Origin: Ketogulonicigenium robustum
GTDB taxonomy: Bacteria; Pseudomonadota; Alphaproteobacteria; Rhodobacterales; Rhodobacteraceae
Length of the DNA stretch: 64,000 nucleotides
Assembly (NCBI RefSeq): GCF_002117445.1
Contig: NZ_CP019938.1
Coordinates: 1 to 64,000 of the forward strand
Reading direction: 5' to 3'
The position numbers and the translations under genes were made by a program. The notes below the pieces were generated by a model, which saw only the letters and a list, made by a program, of their open reading frames with translations, was not told the origin of the DNA and made no database searches. This document shows positions 43,201 to 51,807 of this stretch, piece after piece. Numbering within the stretch: position 1 is the stretch's first letter; every line of letters starts with the position of its first letter.

Positions 43201-44522
43201 TGCGGCGTGGCCCCATCGCGCGAGAGGACGCGGGCGAGCAGCGCGGCGTCGCCTGTGCGCGGCGCGGCGCGGGTCAGCGGCGGCGTGCCAAGGCGGGGCC
43301 AGTGCGGCAGCGGGCCTGCGGTCACGTCGTGGTAAGCGGTTGTGGCGGCGCGCTCGGCCTCGGTCAGGTAGCGGATCGGGCGGTTTTCAGGAAGGATGCC
43401 GTTGTAGGTCAGGAAGGCCTCTTGCAGGGTCGGGCGGGCTGTGGGCGGCGCGGCGGCCTCGCCTTGCTGGGGGATCGCCCCGTCGCTGCCGCTGGTGGCG
43501 GACAGACTGTCTTGGCGGGGGCTATCGCCCGCCCCGCTGGTGTCGATGGCTTGGCCAGCCTTGGGCGTGCCGATTTGCAGGCTGGGCGGGATGAAATTGG
43601 CGGTGCCTGCGGTGTCGGACGTGCGGGTGTCGCCCTGTGCCGGTGTGGCATCGGCGGGGTCAGGCAGGGTATCGACCTGCATCGCGGCCGAGGGGCGCTG
43701 GGTTTTTGGCTCTGCCGTCTGGTCGTTGCGGGCGGCGAGCCCTTCGGTGATGCGGGCGGCGGCGCGGTGGTTCGGCGCGGGCGCATCGGCCGAGAAGGTG
43801 GTTTCGCGGGCGATATAGGCCAGCAGCGCATCCGACAGGGTCGCGCCCGATGCCGTGGCGCGGGGCGTGTTGGTCAGGCGTGGTGCAGCCGTGGCGGCGG
43901 GCGCCGGCGTGTTGAGCGTGGGCGTAGTGCTAGCGCTTTGGTGCGCGGCGCTGCGATTTTGGGCGGCGGGGCCGTTGGGGGGTGGCGGCACAGTGGGCTG
44001 GTCGTCCGCGGGTGCGGTTCCGAGGGGCGCTGGTTGGCTGGCGGTGTTGGTGGGCAGCACCGGCAGGCGCTGCGTCTGCGGCACAAGCGCGGCGGTTGCG
44101 GTAGCCCCGATGGCGATGACGGCCCAGAGGGCCGTGGTGCGGTAAAGCGGGGCCATCAGCGGGCCGCGCGCGATATGCGGGGCGAGGGCGGCAAGGTCGG
44201 CGCGCAGCGCGGGGGTATCGTGCGCGAGGGCGGTCGTCAGTGCCGCGTGGCCTGCATAGGGGGGCGGGAGGGTCGCGTCAGCGCGCAGCGCCAGCGTTGC
44301 AAGGTTAGGTGCGCGGCGCAGCAAAATCGCAGCGGCAGCCCCGCCGATGGCGAGTGCGCCCGCAACGGCGAGGGTGGCCGGCCCGGTTGCTGCTAGCACG
44401 GCTGCGCCTGCGGCTACACCTGCCAACGCGGCGATGGTCAGGCGCAAGCGGCGATCTTGTGCCCGCAGCGGGGCCAGCAGATTGGCGGTTGTGTGCTGCG
44501 TGGTTGCAGACGCCGTGGCCAT
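43197..44522 (-). CDS. Ala/Pro-rich membrane protein of the vWA operon (function unknown)
   Basis: 441-aa protein from the ATG at 44522 (MATASATTQHTTANLL). Two or three membrane helices lie at about residues 30-70 and 140-165. The C-terminal two thirds (about 170-440) is low-complexity, rich in Ala, Pro, Thr and Gln, probably extended outside the membrane. It starts one base after the stop of the upstream gene and overlaps the vWA gene by four bases, so it belongs to the MoxR/vWA complex. I do not recognise a family. The sparse helices and disordered tail resemble accessory subunits seen with MoxR operons. Confidence 0.78.
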   Translation of the reverse strand: MATASATTQHTTANLLAPLRAQDRRLRLTIAALAGVAAGAAVLAATGPATLAVAGALAIGGAAAAILLRRAPNLATLALRADATLPPPYAGHAALTTALAHDTPALRADLAALAPHIARGPLMAPLYRTTALWAVIAIGATATAALVPQTQRLPVLPTNTASQPAPLGTAPADDQPTVPPPPNGPAAQNRSAAHQSASTTPTLNTPAPAATAAPRLTNTPRATASGATLSDALLAYIARETTFSADAPAPNHRAAARITEGLAARNDQTAEPKTQRPSAAMQVDTLPDPADATPAQGDTRTSDTAGTANFIPPSLQIGTPKAGQAIDTSGAGDSPRQDSLSATSGSDGAIPQQGEAAAPPTARPTLQEAFLTYNGILPENRPIRYLTEAERAATTAYHDVTAGPLPHWPRLGTPPLTRAAPRTGDAALLARVLSRDGATPQ

Positions 44523-44523
44523 A

Positions 44524-44997
44524 TCAGAAGTGGCGGATCGTGAAGCGACCGATGGGCAGCATCGCGGGCAGCAGCAGGGTGATCTCGCGGAGATCGGGCG
44601 TGGGGGCGAGGAAATCGGCTGTCCATTCGCCCACAACTTCGCGGCCGGTTCCGCCCGAATGGGGGCGCAGTTCCAGGCGGTCGGGCATGGCATAGACGCC
44701 GCCGTTCGAGATCACGCCGTAGTCGCGGTCGCCAGCCTTGAGGTAGACCTCGGCAATGATCTGGCTAGGGGTCAGGGCGTCGTAAATAACCTCGCCTTGG
44801 TAGGTCGCATCCATCGCGGTGAAGCGGGCGGTCACGCGCAGCACGTCGTCTTGGACACGCGCCGAGGTGACTTCGGCCAAGGCCCCTTTGGGTGTCAGCG
44901 TCACGCGTTCGTGGATTTGGGCTTGGGCTGCGGCGGGCAGCAGGCCTGCGGCCAGCGTTCCCAGCAGGAAGCTGCGGCGGGGCAGTCGGATTGTCAT
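44524..44997 (-). CDS. Small secreted protein of the vWA operon (function unknown)
   Basis: 157 aa from the ATG at 44997 (MTIRLPRRSFLLGTLAAGLLPAAAQA); an ATG at 45012 adds five residues. The signal peptide is twin-arginine-like, with RRSFLLG before an Ala-rich core. The mature part is a predicted small beta-rich domain ending LLLPAMLPIGRFTIRHF. It is the first gene of the run that continues through the vWA, MoxR and DUF58 genes. No family recognised. Confidence 0.75.
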   Translation of the reverse strand: MTIRLPRRSFLLGTLAAGLLPAAAQAQIHERVTLTPKGALAEVTSARVQDDVLRVTARFTAMDATYQGEVIYDALTPSQIIAEVYLKAGDRDYGVISNGGVYAMPDRLELRPHSGGTGREVVGEWTADFLAPTPDLREITLLLPAMLPIGRFTIRHF

Positions 44998-45023
44998 CTT
45001 GTGGCCTGTCATGCGGCAAAAGG

Positions 45024-45050
45024 CGAGGCCCCGCGCAGTGCGGGGCCTCG
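45024..45050 (-). terminator. Terminator after the alkaline phosphatase gene
   Basis: Eleven-base perfect stem CGAGGCCCCGC (45024-45034) with GCGGGGCCTCG (45040-45050). Read on the minus strand it is followed by CCTTTTG. It separates the phosphatase from the vWA operon, although the two could still share some read-through. Confidence 0.75.
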
Positions 45051-45060
45051 TTCGTCTGGA

Positions 45061-46494
45061 TTAGTTTGCAGCGACTTCTTCGATGCCCATGGCTGCCATT
45101 GCGCCATGGAAGATGTCGGTGTTGTCGACCCAGATCTGGGCGGCTTCGTCGACGCCGTAGCGGGCAAGGCCGGCTTCGGCTGCGGCGTTGGTGCGGAAGT
45201 ATTCCGAACCTGCGCCGTGGGCGAACAGCGGAACCAGCTCGCGGGTGTGGGTGTCGCTGTGCCAGCGCACCAGCGGCATCGCGCCTTGGCCCTGGTTGAC
45301 GATCGGCTGGTAGGCGATCGTGTCGGACTGCGGGCCGGCCAGCAGGCCGTTACCGTGGTCGGTGGTCACGATGATCAGCGTTTCGTCCCAGTTCGAGTTG
45401 GCCTCGACCCACTTCACGGCGGTCTCGATCGCCATGTTGAAGTCGATTTGCTCTTCGATCAGGCGCGGCAGGTTGTTTGCGTGGGCAGCCCAGTCAACAG
45501 CGCCGCCTTCGACCATCAGGAAGAAGCCGTCTTCGTCTTTGGCGAGCACGTTCAGCGCGGCGGCCGTCAGCGTCGGCAGGCTGGGTGAGTTTTCGAGGAG
45601 GTCGCCGAAGCCGACGCCCGGGCGGTTGAACTGCAGCGTCGCGTTGTTCTGCACAAGGCCGAGGATCTTGTCGCCGGTCATCTCGAAGGTGCCGTTGGCC
45701 AGCGCTTCGAAGTCTTCGCGGGTTTCGATGAACTGGTAGTCGGTCTCACCAGCGGTCAGGCGGGCGAAAGTGTCGCGGCCGCCGATGTAGCGGAAGGCGC
45801 CGTCAGCGGGTTCGGCAACGGGTTTGCCAGCGGCGTCGAACATCGGGTGGCCGGTGCCCAGCACGACGGTGGCGAGGCCGCTGTCGACGATTTCGGTGCC
45901 GATGGCGACATAGTCGTTACGGCTGACATTGTGGGCCAGATAGCCTGCGGGCGTCGCGTGGCTGATTTGAACCGACGACACCACGCCAAGCGCACGGCCC
46001 GATTCAACGGCATATTCGCCGATGTGGCGCAGCGATTCGCCGTTGTTCGACCAGTTGATCGAGTTGTTGTAGGTCTTTTGGCCCGAGGCCAGCGCGGTCG
46101 CTGCGGCGGCCGAGTCGGTGTAATCGGCACGGGCATAGTCGTAGCCCGAGAAGTAGCCGGCGTAGTTGCCAAGGGCGCCTTCATAAACGGTGTCGACAGC
46201 GGTGTCGGTCCACAATTCGGTCGGGTCGAAGGTGACCGAACCTTCGTCGCTAAAGGTCGGCTCGGACGAGGTGTTCAGCGGATGCGTGGCCATATAGGCC
46301 TTCAGGTCAAAGCCGTCGTAGGCCTCGTGGCCCAATGCGCCGTGGCGGTAGTAGCTGGCGGCATTCCAGCTTTCGGGGCCGGCACCGTCAGTGATCAGAA
46401 CGATGATGTTTTTCGCGTGGTCTTGGGCAAGTGCGGGCGCGACAAGTGCGGAGGAGGCCAGCAGGGCAAGAGCGGCGAGCTTGAGGGATTTCAT
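45061..46494 (-). CDS. Alkaline phosphatase (PhoA-type superfamily)
   Basis: 477-aa exported phosphatase. The signal peptide MKSLKLAALALLASSALVAPALA is followed by the metal-binding IIVLITDGAGP (Asp36) and the nucleophile motif TDSAAAATALASG (Ser128). Later metal ligands appear in GGAVDWAAHANNLPRLIEEQIDFN and TLIIVTTDHGNG. Length and motifs fit PhoA-type enzymes that release phosphate from monoesters in the periplasm. An AAGGAAG site precedes the start. A possible Pho box lies 75-92 bases upstream, suggesting phosphate control. Confidence 0.94.
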   Translation of the reverse strand: MKSLKLAALALLASSALVAPALAQDHAKNIIVLITDGAGPESWNAASYYRHGALGHEAYDGFDLKAYMATHPLNTSSEPTFSDEGSVTFDPTELWTDTAVDTVYEGALGNYAGYFSGYDYARADYTDSAAAATALASGQKTYNNSINWSNNGESLRHIGEYAVESGRALGVVSSVQISHATPAGYLAHNVSRNDYVAIGTEIVDSGLATVVLGTGHPMFDAAGKPVAEPADGAFRYIGGRDTFARLTAGETDYQFIETREDFEALANGTFEMTGDKILGLVQNNATLQFNRPGVGFGDLLENSPSLPTLTAAALNVLAKDEDGFFLMVEGGAVDWAAHANNLPRLIEEQIDFNMAIETAVKWVEANSNWDETLIIVTTDHGNGLLAGPQSDTIAYQPIVNQGQGAMPLVRWHSDTHTRELVPLFAHGAGSEYFRTNAAAEAGLARYGVDEAAQIWVDNTDIFHGAMAAMGIEEVAAN

Positions 46495-46568
46495 AGGTCT
46501 TCCTTTGTTTGTCCATGATGGAGGGAGGCCATCTGCGGGGCAAACTGACGGGATTCGTTGTCACAAAA

Positions 46569-46586
46569 GTGACAGAATCATCACGG
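46569..46586 (-). promoter_or_regulatory. Candidate Pho box upstream of the phosphatase
   Basis: On the minus strand, CCGTGAT-GATT-CTGTCAC gives two seven-base direct repeats four bases apart, close to the Pho box pattern CTGTCAT-N4-CTGTCAT. The first repeat deviates at two positions. A further inverted half (GTGACA) follows after TTTT. Suggestive only. Confidence 0.38.
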
Positions 46587-46670
46587 GATTGTAAAAATCC
46601 CTACATGCCGCCGGGAAAAAAACCTGATTATCTCGTGGGATGCTTGTCTTTTTGTTTTGGGGTAGATGTG

Positions 46671-46696
46671 AAAAGCCCCGCCGAGGGCGGGGCTTT
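46671..46696 (-). terminator. Terminator of the marR-emrB-emrA operon
   Basis: Perfect eight-base stem GCCCCGCC (46675-46682) with GGCGGGGC (46686-46693) and a three-base loop; on the minus strand it is followed by TTTT. Flanking A and T runs suggest that it may act in both directions. Confidence 0.8.
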
Positions 46697-46699
46697 GGG

Positions 46700-47731
46700 T
46701 TATTGCGGTTGGACTTTGACGTTGACCGAAAGGCCCGGCACCAGAGATTCGGCGCGGGGCTGGTTGGGGTCGATCGTTATGCGCACCGGCACGCGCTGCG
46801 GGATTTTGGTAAAGTTGCCGGTGGCGTTGGTGCCAGAGACAAGACTGAATTCCGACGCGGTGGCGGGCGAGAACCCCTCGATCCGGCCGGTGAAGGTTTG
46901 CCCCGCCAGCGCATCGACCGAGAATTTCACCGGTTGGCCGATGGAAAGGCTGTTCATGGCGCCTTCGTTGAAGTTGGCGACCAGCCAGACGTCTTCGCCC
47001 ACATGCGAGACCAGCGCGGTGCCGGGCGATACATACTGCCCCACACGCACCGAGACCTGCCCGAGGTGGCCATCTGACGGCGCGTGAATTTCGGTATTTG
47101 CAAGGTCGAGGCGGGCCAGTTCGACGGCGGCGGTTGCAGTGTCGATTTGGGCCTGCGCGCTGGCGATTTGGGCGCGGGCATTGGCAATTTGTTCACGTTG
47201 CACGTCGCGGCTGGCCTGGGCCTGGGTTTGGGTCGACAGGGCGTTTTGCAGTTGCAGCGCGGCTTGTTCGGTGGCCGATGTGGTGGTGACGCCCCGCTCC
47301 AGCAGGCCCGATGCGCGGTCGTTGGCGGATTGGGCGGTTGCGACCGACAGGTTTGCAGCAACAACGGCGGCTTCATTCGCGCCCAAGGTCGCCTCGGCCG
47401 AGCGGACGTTTTGTTCGGCGACGTGCATTGCGGCTTCAGCGGATGCGAGGCCCGCTTCGGCTTGGGCCAGCTTTTGCTGATAGATGCGGTCATCGATGAC
47501 GGCGATGACATCGCCTGCGTGGACTTCTTGGAAGTCTTGCACGCGGACTTCGCGGATATAGCCCGACAGCTGCGGCGACAGCGTGGTCACCCGCCCGCGT
47601 AGGTAGGCGTTTTCGGTGGTGGGCAGCGCCGATGCGAAGGGCGGCAGGTGCCATGCAAACAGCACCAGCAGCACGCCGGCGACCCCGACGGTGCCGACAA
47701 GCAGGGTCGACAGGAAGGTTGAGCGGTTCAT
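46700..47731 (-). CDS. HlyD-family membrane fusion protein (EmrA-like)
   Basis: 343-aa periplasmic adaptor of a multidrug efflux pump. One N-terminal membrane segment (STLLVGTVGVAGVLLVLFAWHL) is followed by a lipoyl-like half-domain (VTTLSPQLSGYIREVRVQDFQEVHAGDVIAVIDDR), a coiled-coil hairpin with alternating Ala/Gln-rich helices at about 75-190, and a C-terminal beta domain (GQPVKFSVDALAGQTFTGRIEGFSP). It links the EmrB-type pump to an outer-membrane channel not encoded nearby. It is the last gene of the operon. Confidence 0.92.
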   Translation of the reverse strand: MNRSTFLSTLLVGTVGVAGVLLVLFAWHLPPFASALPTTENAYLRGRVTTLSPQLSGYIREVRVQDFQEVHAGDVIAVIDDRIYQQKLAQAEAGLASAEAAMHVAEQNVRSAEATLGANEAAVVAANLSVATAQSANDRASGLLERGVTTTSATEQAALQLQNALSTQTQAQASRDVQREQIANARAQIASAQAQIDTATAAVELARLDLANTEIHAPSDGHLGQVSVRVGQYVSPGTALVSHVGEDVWLVANFNEGAMNSLSIGQPVKFSVDALAGQTFTGRIEGFSPATASEFSLVSGTNATGNFTKIPQRVPVRITIDPNQPRAESLVPGLSVNVKVQPQ

Positions 47732-47734
47732 TTC

Positions 47735-49438
47735 TTAGCTCCGAACGGGCTGGGCGCCTGCGGGGGCGGGCGCACTGGCGGGGGTGGGTGTGGGCGCTGT
47801 GACGGCTTGCAGGCGCGCAGCCAGCTTGTCGCGCAGCACGTGCAGGACAAGGGCGGCCAGCGCGACCAGAGCAACAAGCGAGATCAGTTTGTAGGCGTCG
47901 TTATAGGCCATGACCCACGCTTGCTGGCTGGCGTCGGTCACCATTTGGGTGACCGATTGCTGCCGGTTGGCGGCCATATCGGGGTTTTGCAGGGCAAGTG
48001 CTGCGCTTTGGCGCGCGATGCTGGCCTGCACCAGCGGGTCGCTGGGCACAAGTTGTTCGGTCAGCGTCGCAAGGTGCAGCACTTGCTGGTGGTTGGTGAA
48101 CGTGTTGAACAGACCCGACCCCAGCACGGCCCCAAGGCTTTGGGTCGAGATGAAGACGATGATGAACGACAAGATATACTGCGGCCCTTTGCGCAGGGCG
48201 GCCATCATGCCCATCATCATCGCGGGCGGCATGAACAGCATCGAGGCGATGGCGATCAGGCTTTGGCTAAACAGGAACTGGTGCGGGCGGGTATCGACGG
48301 TCGAGTGCGAGTCGAGGTAGGCCGCCAGCGCGATCAGGACGAGGGCGGCGGCGTGCATAGCCGCCTCGCGCGTGGGGCGAATCCAGATGACGCAGATAAG
48401 ACCGCCGATGATGCTGGCGACACAGATGACCGAGAACAGCCCGACCAGTTGGCCTTGCCCGACGCCGAGCACTTGGAACATGCGCGGTGCGCCCGCGCTT
48501 TGTTCCGACAAGACCAGCCGGAACAGCAACAAGGTCAGCGTCAGGTGCAGCATGGCGGGCGTCGCGAGCCAGCGGAAGTCGATCAGCGGGGTGGGGCGGC
48601 GCAGCTCCACGATGATCGCCGCCGCCAGCGCCCCGACCGAGGCTGCAATCAGCGCCCCGATCCAGCCTGCGGCGGTCCACCAATAGATGGGGCCCATTAC
48701 TGCGCCGATGACGATGCCAGAAAAACCAAACCCGATCAGAGCGAAGCTGATGAAATCCTCGGCCTGAATGACTTTTTCGGGCGGCGGTGCTTGTAGGGGC
48801 AGCAGCCAGACAACCGCGAACGAGAGCAGCGCTAACCCGAGGCTGGCCGTATGGACGCCCATCAACCCGCCGTCGCCGATTAGGGACGGCGAGATGACCC
48901 GCGCGAAGCTGGGGCCGATCAGGATGACAGTCATAATCACCGGCAGGCCGATTTTGATTTTGGCCGGTGGGCTCAGCGGTTCCAGCATATAAAGGAATGT
49001 CAGCGTCATTAGCGGCGCTGCGGCCGAGCCCGAGAGGAACTGCACGATCAGCGCCGAGCGAAAATCGGTAATCCAGAGCGAGGCGAACGCCACCGCCACG
49101 AATGCGACGATGCTGAATTCGGTAAAGCGGCGCAGCCCGATTTGCGAGCGCACCTTGGTGAGGATGAGCGGCAGCACCGAGCGCGGGATCATGTAAGCGG
49201 CCAGCAGCCAACTGGCGTCGGTCGTGTCGACACCCAGATCGCCCGCGATCTGCGGCAGGTTCGTCATGACGAACCCTTGCCCGAGGCCGGTGGCAAGCCC
49301 CGTCAGCAGCGCCGCCAGAAAATAGGGCAGCGCTTTGACGGGGGTCATGCCAGCGCCCAGCAGCGCGGGGCGACCGCTGGGGGTCATCGGGGTAGGGGGC
49401 ATGGGGGGCGGGGCACCCTCGTTAATCACTGTCGCCAT
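47735..49438 (-). CDS. MFS multidrug efflux pump (EmrB/DHA2 type)
   Basis: 567-aa transporter with about 14 membrane helices. The N-terminal half starts with a Pro-rich stretch and then PYFLAALLTGLATGLGQGFVMTNLPQIAGDLGVDTTDASWLLAAYM, the DHA2 hallmark of a first helix and NLPQIA loop. It exports hydrophobic toxic compounds with the EmrA-like adaptor. Its start overlaps the end of the marR gene by 13 bases; its stop is three bases before the emrA-like start. Confidence 0.92.
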   Translation of the reverse strand: MATVINEGAPPPMPPTPMTPSGRPALLGAGMTPVKALPYFLAALLTGLATGLGQGFVMTNLPQIAGDLGVDTTDASWLLAAYMIPRSVLPLILTKVRSQIGLRRFTEFSIVAFVAVAFASLWITDFRSALIVQFLSGSAAAPLMTLTFLYMLEPLSPPAKIKIGLPVIMTVILIGPSFARVISPSLIGDGGLMGVHTASLGLALLSFAVVWLLPLQAPPPEKVIQAEDFISFALIGFGFSGIVIGAVMGPIYWWTAAGWIGALIAASVGALAAAIIVELRRPTPLIDFRWLATPAMLHLTLTLLLFRLVLSEQSAGAPRMFQVLGVGQGQLVGLFSVICVASIIGGLICVIWIRPTREAAMHAAALVLIALAAYLDSHSTVDTRPHQFLFSQSLIAIASMLFMPPAMMMGMMAALRKGPQYILSFIIVFISTQSLGAVLGSGLFNTFTNHQQVLHLATLTEQLVPSDPLVQASIARQSAALALQNPDMAANRQQSVTQMVTDASQQAWVMAYNDAYKLISLVALVALAALVLHVLRDKLAARLQAVTAPTPTPASAPAPAGAQPVRS

Positions 49439-49863
49439 GAGTCACCCACTTTCGCCGCGTTATCGGCCATTTTGGCAAGCGCCCGCTGCAGGACGATGCG
49501 GTCTTCATCGGGGATGCCCTCAAGCATCTGCACCCGCGCGGCCTGCATGAAGCGGCGCACGATGTTGCTTTGGGCTTTTTCGGTCAGGAACAGCGCCCGC
49601 TTGCGCGCATCGCCATCGACGCTGCGGCGCTCCATATAGCCTTGACCCTCTAGCCAATCGATATGACGTTTTAGGGTCGGGGCTTCGATGTCGAGGGCTT
49701 GGGCGAGTTCGGCCTGCGTTGCGCCTTCCATGGTTGAAAGGCGCGTGATGACGCGGGCGCGCGAAATCGTCAGCCCGACCTGCGCCGCGCCGGTGTCGCA
49801 ACTGCGGCGCAGATCCCGCAGGACGCGCAGCAGAAGGTCGAAGACTTCCGAATTCGAATCCAT
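49426..49863 (-). CDS. MarR-family regulator of the efflux operon
   Basis: 145-aa winged-helix regulator. Features include a dimerisation helix (FDLLLRVLRDLRRSCDTG), the winged helix (ARVITRLSTMEGATQAELAQALDIEAPTLKRHIDWLEGQGYMERRSVDGDARKRALFLTEKAQ) and a C-terminal dimerisation helix. It is the first gene of the marR-emrB-emrA operon, and a 16-bp dyad lies 11 bases before its start, so it probably represses its own operon until a toxic compound binds. Confidence 0.92.
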   Translation of the reverse strand: MDSNSEVFDLLLRVLRDLRRSCDTGAAQVGLTISRARVITRLSTMEGATQAELAQALDIEAPTLKRHIDWLEGQGYMERRSVDGDARKRALFLTEKAQSNIVRRFMQAARVQMLEGIPDEDRIVLQRALAKMADNAAKVGDSWRQ

Positions 49864-49873
49864 TTCATTACCT

Positions 49874-49889
49874 TGCTAAGTTGTTAGCA
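49874..49889. promoter_or_regulatory. Candidate MarR operator
   Basis: Dyad TGCTAA-gttg-TTAGCA (16 bp), directly upstream of the marR start codon. Position and symmetry fit a MarR-family autoregulatory operator. No binding evidence. Confidence 0.55.
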
Positions 49890-49987
49890 GGCTATCTAAC
49901 TAGGATGAGCGTAAAGCCGCCGCAAGGCCAAAGGCAAAGGGTGCGACAAAACGCCAGATTCGGGCGAAAATCGAAGAAAAAGGGTCT

Positions 49988-50016
49988 AAAACGGCCCGCC
50001 CGCAGGGGGCAGGCCG
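49988..50016 (-). terminator. Terminator of the sugar dehydrogenase gene
   Basis: On the minus strand a ten-base stem (CGGCCTGCCC with GGGCGGGCCG, one G-T pair; plus coordinates 49992-50001 and 50007-50016) with a five-base loop is followed by TTTTAG. It lies downstream of the sugar dehydrogenase stop codon. Confidence 0.75.
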
Positions 50017-50029
50017 CAATTTTTGGACG

Positions 50030-51241
50030 TTATTGTGCCGGTGTGACGCGAATGAGTGCACCATCTTCGGCGTCGGTCAGAATCATGATCGCGCCATCGG
50101 GGGCGATGGCAACGTCGCGGATACGGCCCTGATCTTGCAGATAGCGGGCCTCGCCGGTCACGGATGTGCCGTCGAGTTCGAGACGCACCAATGCTTGCCC
50201 ACGCAGGCCGCCGGTCAGCAGGCTGCCCTGCCAATCGGGGAACATATCGCCGTCATAGAACACCAAGCCCGAGGGGGCGATGATCGGGTCCCAGTAATAG
50301 AGCGGCTGTTCGGTGCCATCGGCGGTGGTGTTGCCGGCGCCGACGATCTCGCCGCTGTATTCGGTGCCATAGGTCGCCAGAGGCCAGCCGTAGTTCAAGC
50401 CCGCCTCGGGGCGGTTCAGTTCATCACCGCCAGCGGGGCCGTGTTCGATTGTCCACAGCGCGCCATCGGGGCCGATGGTGGCGCCTTGCATATTGCGGTG
50501 GCCGTAGGACCAGATCTCGGGCAGGGCGCCGTCGATCGTGGGGTTGTCGGCGGCAGGCCCGCCGGCGGGGTCAAGGCGCAGCACTTTGCCGAGGTGGGTG
50601 CCGAGGTCTTGCGCCAGCGGGCGCGCATCGGGCACCGAGCGCTCGCCCGTGGTGACGAACAGCGCGCCGTCGGGGGCGAACACCAGCCGCGAGCCGTAGT
50701 GCAGGGTCGAGTCCCATGCGGGCTGTTGTTGGAAGATGATTTCCATGTTTTCCAGCGCGCTGCCGTCGGTCGACAGGGTGCCCGTGGCAACGGCGGTTGC
50801 GGTTTTGCCTTCCTCGCGCGGCGCGGCGAAGCTGAGCCAGATGCGGCGGGTTTCGGCGAAGTCATCGGCAATCGCCACGTCCAGCAAGCCGCCTTGGCCG
50901 CGGGTGTCGACGGTCGGCGTGCCGCTGATGGGGTCGGACAGGGTGCCGTCGGCGCCCACGTGGCGCAGCGCGCCCAAACGTTCGGTGACCAGCCAGCTAC
51001 CATCGGGTAGCAGCGCCATGCCCCACGGGTTTTGCAGCCCGTCAACAATGGTTTCGCTGTTCAGTTGGGTTTCGTCTGCCAAAACGGGGGCGCGGGTTTG
51101 CCCCTCGAAGGCGGGAGATTGGCCTTGGCGGTTTGGCGGCTCGGCGTTGAAATCCTGCGCGAGCGCGGCCGTTCCGAGGCTTGTGGTCGCAAGCAGGCCA
51201 AGGCCGGCAAGCATGTGACGGGTGTGTTGGCGGTGTATCAT
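50030..51241 (-). CDS. PQQ-type soluble aldose sugar dehydrogenase (YliI-like)
   Basis: 403-aa exported six-bladed beta-propeller oxidoreductase of the glucose/sorbosone dehydrogenase (GSDH) family, which oxidises aldose sugars in the periplasm with PQQ as cofactor. The signal region MIHRQHTRHMLAGLGLLATTSLGTAALAQ is followed by IVDGLQNPWGMALLPDGSWLVTERLG and the family signature IEHGPAGGDELNRPEAGLNYGWP. No PQQ-synthesis genes are in this window. It is a monocistronic gene, divergent from the DUF983 gene. Confidence 0.92.
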   Translation of the reverse strand: MIHRQHTRHMLAGLGLLATTSLGTAALAQDFNAEPPNRQGQSPAFEGQTRAPVLADETQLNSETIVDGLQNPWGMALLPDGSWLVTERLGALRHVGADGTLSDPISGTPTVDTRGQGGLLDVAIADDFAETRRIWLSFAAPREEGKTATAVATGTLSTDGSALENMEIIFQQQPAWDSTLHYGSRLVFAPDGALFVTTGERSVPDARPLAQDLGTHLGKVLRLDPAGGPAADNPTIDGALPEIWSYGHRNMQGATIGPDGALWTIEHGPAGGDELNRPEAGLNYGWPLATYGTEYSGEIVGAGNTTADGTEQPLYYWDPIIAPSGLVFYDGDMFPDWQGSLLTGGLRGQALVRLELDGTSVTGEARYLQDQGRIRDVAIAPDGAIMILTDAEDGALIRVTPAQ

Positions 51242-51440
51242 CGTCGACTCCTCTCGTCATATTGGGCCGCGTGTTTGGGCGCGGCGTGGCAAGTATGGGG
51301 GGTTATGCGGCGAAATGCCACATCCTATTCAGCCAAGCGTCGCTATCGGCGGATTACTGGCGGTCGCTATCGCCTTGAGTTGTCTTCGCTGACTGCATAA
51401 ATCTTAGGCAACGCCAGTATCGGCGCGCGAAGAAGGAGTG

Positions 51441-51803
51441 ATGCAGGTGGCAAGAGCCAAGGAAAATGTCGGCGCGGCTTTGACGCGCGGTTTGATGTGC
51501 CGCTGCCCCTCGTGTGGCGAGGGCAAGTTGTTCGCCGGCTATCTGGCGGTCGCGCCGGTGTGTACCGTCTGTGGTGAAGACTTGGGGCGGCTGCGCGCGG
51601 CTGACGGCCCCGCCTTCATGACAATGTTGTTGGTCTGCCTGTCGCTCATCCCGACGCTGTGGTTAGGGTTCGTCTATATCCCCAACCCCTTGGCGCTGGC
51701 GGGAACGGTGTCGGTTGTCATCGTAGCCTTGGCTTTGGTTCTGCTGCGATTGGTCAAGGGCGCGTGGTTGGCGTTCGAATGGGTGTCTGCCCGCAACGCT
51801 TGA
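51441..51803 (+). CDS. DUF983-family membrane protein
   Basis: 120-aa small membrane protein. Two CxxC motifs (CPSCGEGKL and CTVCGED) at about residues 21-50 form a zinc-ribbon-like element, followed by two membrane helices (FMTMLLVCLSLIPTLWLGFVYI and LALAGTVSVVIVALALVLLRLV). This pattern defines DUF983, a widespread family without a clear function. The start at 51441 follows AAGGAG by about eight bases; a GTG three bases earlier is less likely. It converges on the LysR gene. Confidence 0.9.
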   Translation: MQVARAKENVGAALTRGLMCRCPSCGEGKLFAGYLAVAPVCTVCGEDLGRLRAADGPAFMTMLLVCLSLIPTLWLGFVYIPNPLALAGTVSVVIVALALVLLRLVKGAWLAFEWVSARNA

Positions 51804-51807
51804 CGCG

